In this document: positions 6,595-8,187 of the stretch, in pieces
How positions within the stretch are numbered: position 1 is the first letter of the stretch
Layout: the number at the start of each line of letters is the position of its first letter
Assembly (NCBI GenBank): GCA_018896395.1
Contig: JAHIMN010000123.1
Location: 1-8,187 of the forward strand
Length of the DNA: 8,187 nucleotides
Direction of reading: 5' to 3'
Source of the DNA: Verrucomicrobiota bacterium
Lineage (GTDB): Bacteria; Verrucomicrobiota; Kiritimatiellia; JAAZAB01
Made by a program: the position numbers and the translations under genes
The notes under the pieces: generated by a model
The model's input: the letters and a program-made list of their open reading frames with translations, nothing else
What the model was told of the DNA's origin: nothing
Database searches by the model: none

Positions 6595-6856
6595 GATGCC
6601 GTCCAGATATGCATGGATTATCTTAAACGTTGGGAGCCGCTATAAAAAACAAGAAAACATCAATAATGGTCACGCCAATAAAATTCCAAAATCCAAGTTT
6701 CAAATTCCAAGGAAATGAAATCAATTAAGGCAAAAGCAAGAAACGGAAAGAAAACCAGGATTTATTTTGTTTTTTTAGAATTTGACTATTCCTTGGAACT
6801 TGGATTTTGGAACTTGGAATTTCTCGGGGTGCGAGCGCAATCCGCGTTGGGAATGA
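6595..6856. other. 262-nt spacer upstream of bioF
   Basis: No gene is supported here. The spacer must hold the bioF promoter if bioF is not co-transcribed with the DUF362 gene, but I could not find -35/-10 boxes with acceptable spacing on the minus strand. About half of it is the inverted heptamer repeat at 6681-6822 and the AT-rich sequence it encloses. Confidence 0.6.
6681..6822. repeat. Inverted repeat with heptamer-periodic arms
   Basis: The left arm (6681-6714) reads aa, then attccaa, aatccaa, gtttcaa, attccaa, ggaa. The right arm (6789-6822) on the minus strand reads aa, then attccaa, gttccaa, aatccaa, gttccaa, ggaa. Both arms are 34 nt, built of degenerate NNTCCAA units with period 7 and identical at their ends. 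The 74 nt between them are AT-rich with no recognisable gene. Confidence 0.8.
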
Positions 6857-7981
6857 TCAACTCACGTCAATCAGCCGGTAACGGGAGAGGCCCACCCCGT
6901 GCCGTTCGAGCGCCCGAATTTGCAGGAACGGGTCCTTGCCGTGAATCCGCTCGAGCAAGTGGCGGCCCTTCATCAACCGGCGGTTGCCGATCAGGCTCCC
7001 GGGAATGAAATGTTGCGCCTCGATCGCTTTGAGAGTCGCCGTTTCGATGGCCACCATGTCCCGGGAGGCCATGACCCCTATATCCGGCACGATGCTGGGT
7101 GAGCTCATACCCCAACAATCGCACAGCATGGAAATGTTTGTCAGCAGGTTGATGTGCAAAATGCGCTCTTGATCAAAGGAATCCAGGATGGCTTTGGTCG
7201 TCACGGCCAGACCTTCCTGGAACCGCCGGAAGCCGTCCCGCGCCCTGATCGCCAGCGCCCCGTGCGGACAGGCCGTCACGCAATGGGCGCAGAACCGGCA
7301 ATCGTGCCAGAAGAACGAGACGGCTTTCTTTTTTTTGTCCAGACTGACCGCCCCGGTATCGCAGGCCTTGACGCATCGGCCGCACAGGCGGCACCGGTCC
7401 TTGATCCAGTCAATGCCGCCGCTGAGAGCATGCAGGCGTCCGCGCGTGAGTTTGTCCACGCACCCCATGGCGATATTCTTGCAGGCGCCGCCGTAACTGC
7501 AAACGCCGTGCCCCTTGATATGCGAAAAATTTATCAAGCAGGGAGCATCCCAAATTGCGCCGAACGCATTGATTTCATCCAGGCCGGGAAAATTCACCTT
7601 GCGCTTCACGATGTGCGCGTCATAAGGCCCGCCGGCGGAGACGATCGGACAGCCCAACGTTTCTGCCGTATATCCGCGTTCGGCCGCCGTGGCAATCGTG
7701 CCAAACAGACCGTCTACGACAAAGGGCTTGCCTCCCGCCGCTTTCACGGCCTTGACCACGATATTGACGAAGACCGGGTGGATCATGGTGTAACCGAGCC
7801 CACCACCCAGATGCATCTTGATGGGCACCCAGGCGCCCTGGCACAGGCGCTCCAAGTCCACCTTGTTTAGGATGCGTTCCAACTTGGCCGGCAGACTGGC
7901 CGCCGCATCCGCACGGACCACATGTGCGGAACCGAAATAGACGACGGCACCGGACTTTGTAATTTTACGCTTAGGACTCAT
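6857..7981 (-). CDS. DUF362 domain protein with two [4Fe-4S] ferredoxin motifs
   Basis: This is a DUF362-family iron-sulfur protein, probably cytoplasmic and redox-active; its substrate is unknown. Residues are numbered from the upstream ATG at 8017. The DUF362 part includes VPIKMHLGGG (64-73), the FVVDGLFGT strand (99-107), and INFSHIKGHGVCSYGGACKN (162-181) followed by IAMGC, the family's conserved Lys/His and GGxxKN region. Two CxxCxxCxxxC motifs follow: C209/C212/C215/C219 and C240/C243/C246/C250, the second with the usual Pro after its last Cys. I chose ATG 7981 (374 residues) over ATG 8017 (386) because AGAGG (7993-7997) lies 11 nt upstream of it. The longer N-terminus begins inside a repeat and has no Shine-Dalgarno. 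It precedes bioF on the same strand but is separated by 262 nt of repeats, and no link to biotin synthesis is evident. Confidence 0.88.
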   Translation of the reverse strand: MSPKRKITKSGAVVYFGSAHVVRADAAASLPAKLERILNKVDLERLCQGAWVPIKMHLGGGLGYTMIHPVFVNIVVKAVKAAGGKPFVVDGLFGTIATAAERGYTAETLGCPIVSAGGPYDAHIVKRKVNFPGLDEINAFGAIWDAPCLINFSHIKGHGVCSYGGACKNIAMGCVDKLTRGRLHALSGGIDWIKDRCRLCGRCVKACDTGAVSLDKKKKAVSFFWHDCRFCAHCVTACPHGALAIRARDGFRRFQEGLAVTTKAILDSFDQERILHINLLTNISMLCDCWGMSSPSIVPDIGVMASRDMVAIETATLKAIEAQHFIPGSLIGNRRLMKGRHLLERIHGKDPFLQIRALERHGVGLSRYRLIDVS

Positions 7982-7990
7982 TAGTTTTTT

Positions 7991-8011
7991 TACCTCTGAT
8001 GACACAGATTT
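7991..8011 (-). repeat. Nonamer repeat carrying the Shine-Dalgarno of the DUF362 gene
   Basis: On the minus strand this reads aaa, then atctgtgtc, atcagaggt: two 9-mers of the same ATCyGTGnn type as at 5241-5267. The second unit contains AGAGG (7993-7997), which serves as the likely ribosome-binding site for the ATG at 7981. The repeat abuts the hairpin-rich element that begins at 8012. Confidence 0.6.
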
Positions 8012-8187
8012 TGGCATGGTTCACGGTTCAACGGTTCACGGTTATAGGGTTGCCAGACTCCACCGGAGCGCTACGCCCAGACGAGTCGGATTTCGGGCTA
8101 AATCCAACCGTGAATGGCGCGCCACGCGCCATAAACCTCCCTGTGACGCGCCGCGCGTCATCAACCATGAACCGTTGAACCATGCCA
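8012..8187. repeat. Hairpin-rich element bounded by inverted repeats
   Basis: The left end begins tggcatggttca. The right end (8176-8187) is its exact reverse complement, and the match continues inward after skipping one heptamer (cggttca). Inside lie gactc/gagtc (8056-8060, 8083-8087), ggattt/aaatcc (8088-8093, 8100-8105), atggcgcg-cca-cgcgccat (8114-8132) and tgacgcg-ccg-cgcgtca (8144-8160). No ORF is supported. Whether the right terminus is truly the end cannot be known because the window stops there. Confidence 0.65.

Noticed and set aside
6595..6680. Sigma-70 promoter for bioF and a BirA operator
   Set aside because: TTGATG and TATAGC occur on the minus strand but only 13 nt apart, and I saw no convincing dyad resembling a biotin operator.
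6681..6822. Possible CRISPR array
   Set aside because: The repeats are degenerate 7-mers without spacers of uniform length, and no cas gene is present.
7154..7870. 238-codon open frame on the plus strand opposite the DUF362 gene
   Set aside because: It is antisense to a well-supported iron-sulfur protein, shows no family motif and begins within the coding region; it is a shadow frame.
1..8187. tRNA, rRNA or known riboswitch genes
   Set aside because: No cloverleaf, rRNA core sequence or recognisable riboswitch motif was seen on either strand.

Overview
The window is about 57% GC and reads as a chromosomal fragment of a Gram-negative, LPS-bearing bacterium. The best guess from content is the PVC group (Kiritimatiellota, Lentisphaerota or Verrucomicrobiota). 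This rests on an LptD-type outer-membrane protein carrying tandem copies of an 'LNRLLLEDAYP' domain (a type I associate from memory with that group), a GH38-type alpha-mannosidase tail, a DUF362 ferredoxin, and spacers full of degenerate short-period repeats. No rRNA or other taxonomic marker is present, so the assignment is inference.

Layout: (1) 3-278 (+) is the C-terminal end of a GH38-like alpha-mannosidase, followed by a terminator-like hairpin. (2) 476-3511 (+) is a 1011-residue LptD homologue with a signal peptide, two tandem ~106-residue helical repeats, an OstA/LptA-like domain and a beta-barrel. (3) Convergent to it, on the minus strand, lie the biotin genes in the order bioF (6594-5380), bioH-like (5074-4310) and bioC (4313-3519). 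bioH and bioC overlap by 4 nt (GTGA). bioF and bioH are separated by a 305-nt spacer filled with repeats. (4) Further upstream on the minus strand is a DUF362 protein with two [4Fe-4S] motifs (7981-6857). (5) The last 176 nt form an inverted-repeat-bounded, hairpin-rich element that ends at the window edge.

Functionally, BioC methylates malonyl-ACP to prime fatty-acid synthesis towards pimelate. The BioH-like esterase removes the methyl group from pimeloyl-ACP methyl ester, and BioF condenses pimeloyl-ACP with alanine to make KAPA. bioA, bioD and bioB are not in this window. LptD would assemble LPS in the outer membrane and is functionally unrelated to its neighbours.

The most interesting material is in the repeats. 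A two-hairpin palindromic element lies in the bioF-bioH spacer, and a related copy lies in frame inside bioF, where it supplies about 20 extra residues. The two copies differ in one hairpin stem by a compensatory base-pair change. The other spacers consist of heptamer- or nonamer-periodic degenerate repeats, often as inverted arms. One of these supplies the Shine-Dalgarno-like sequence of the DUF362 gene.
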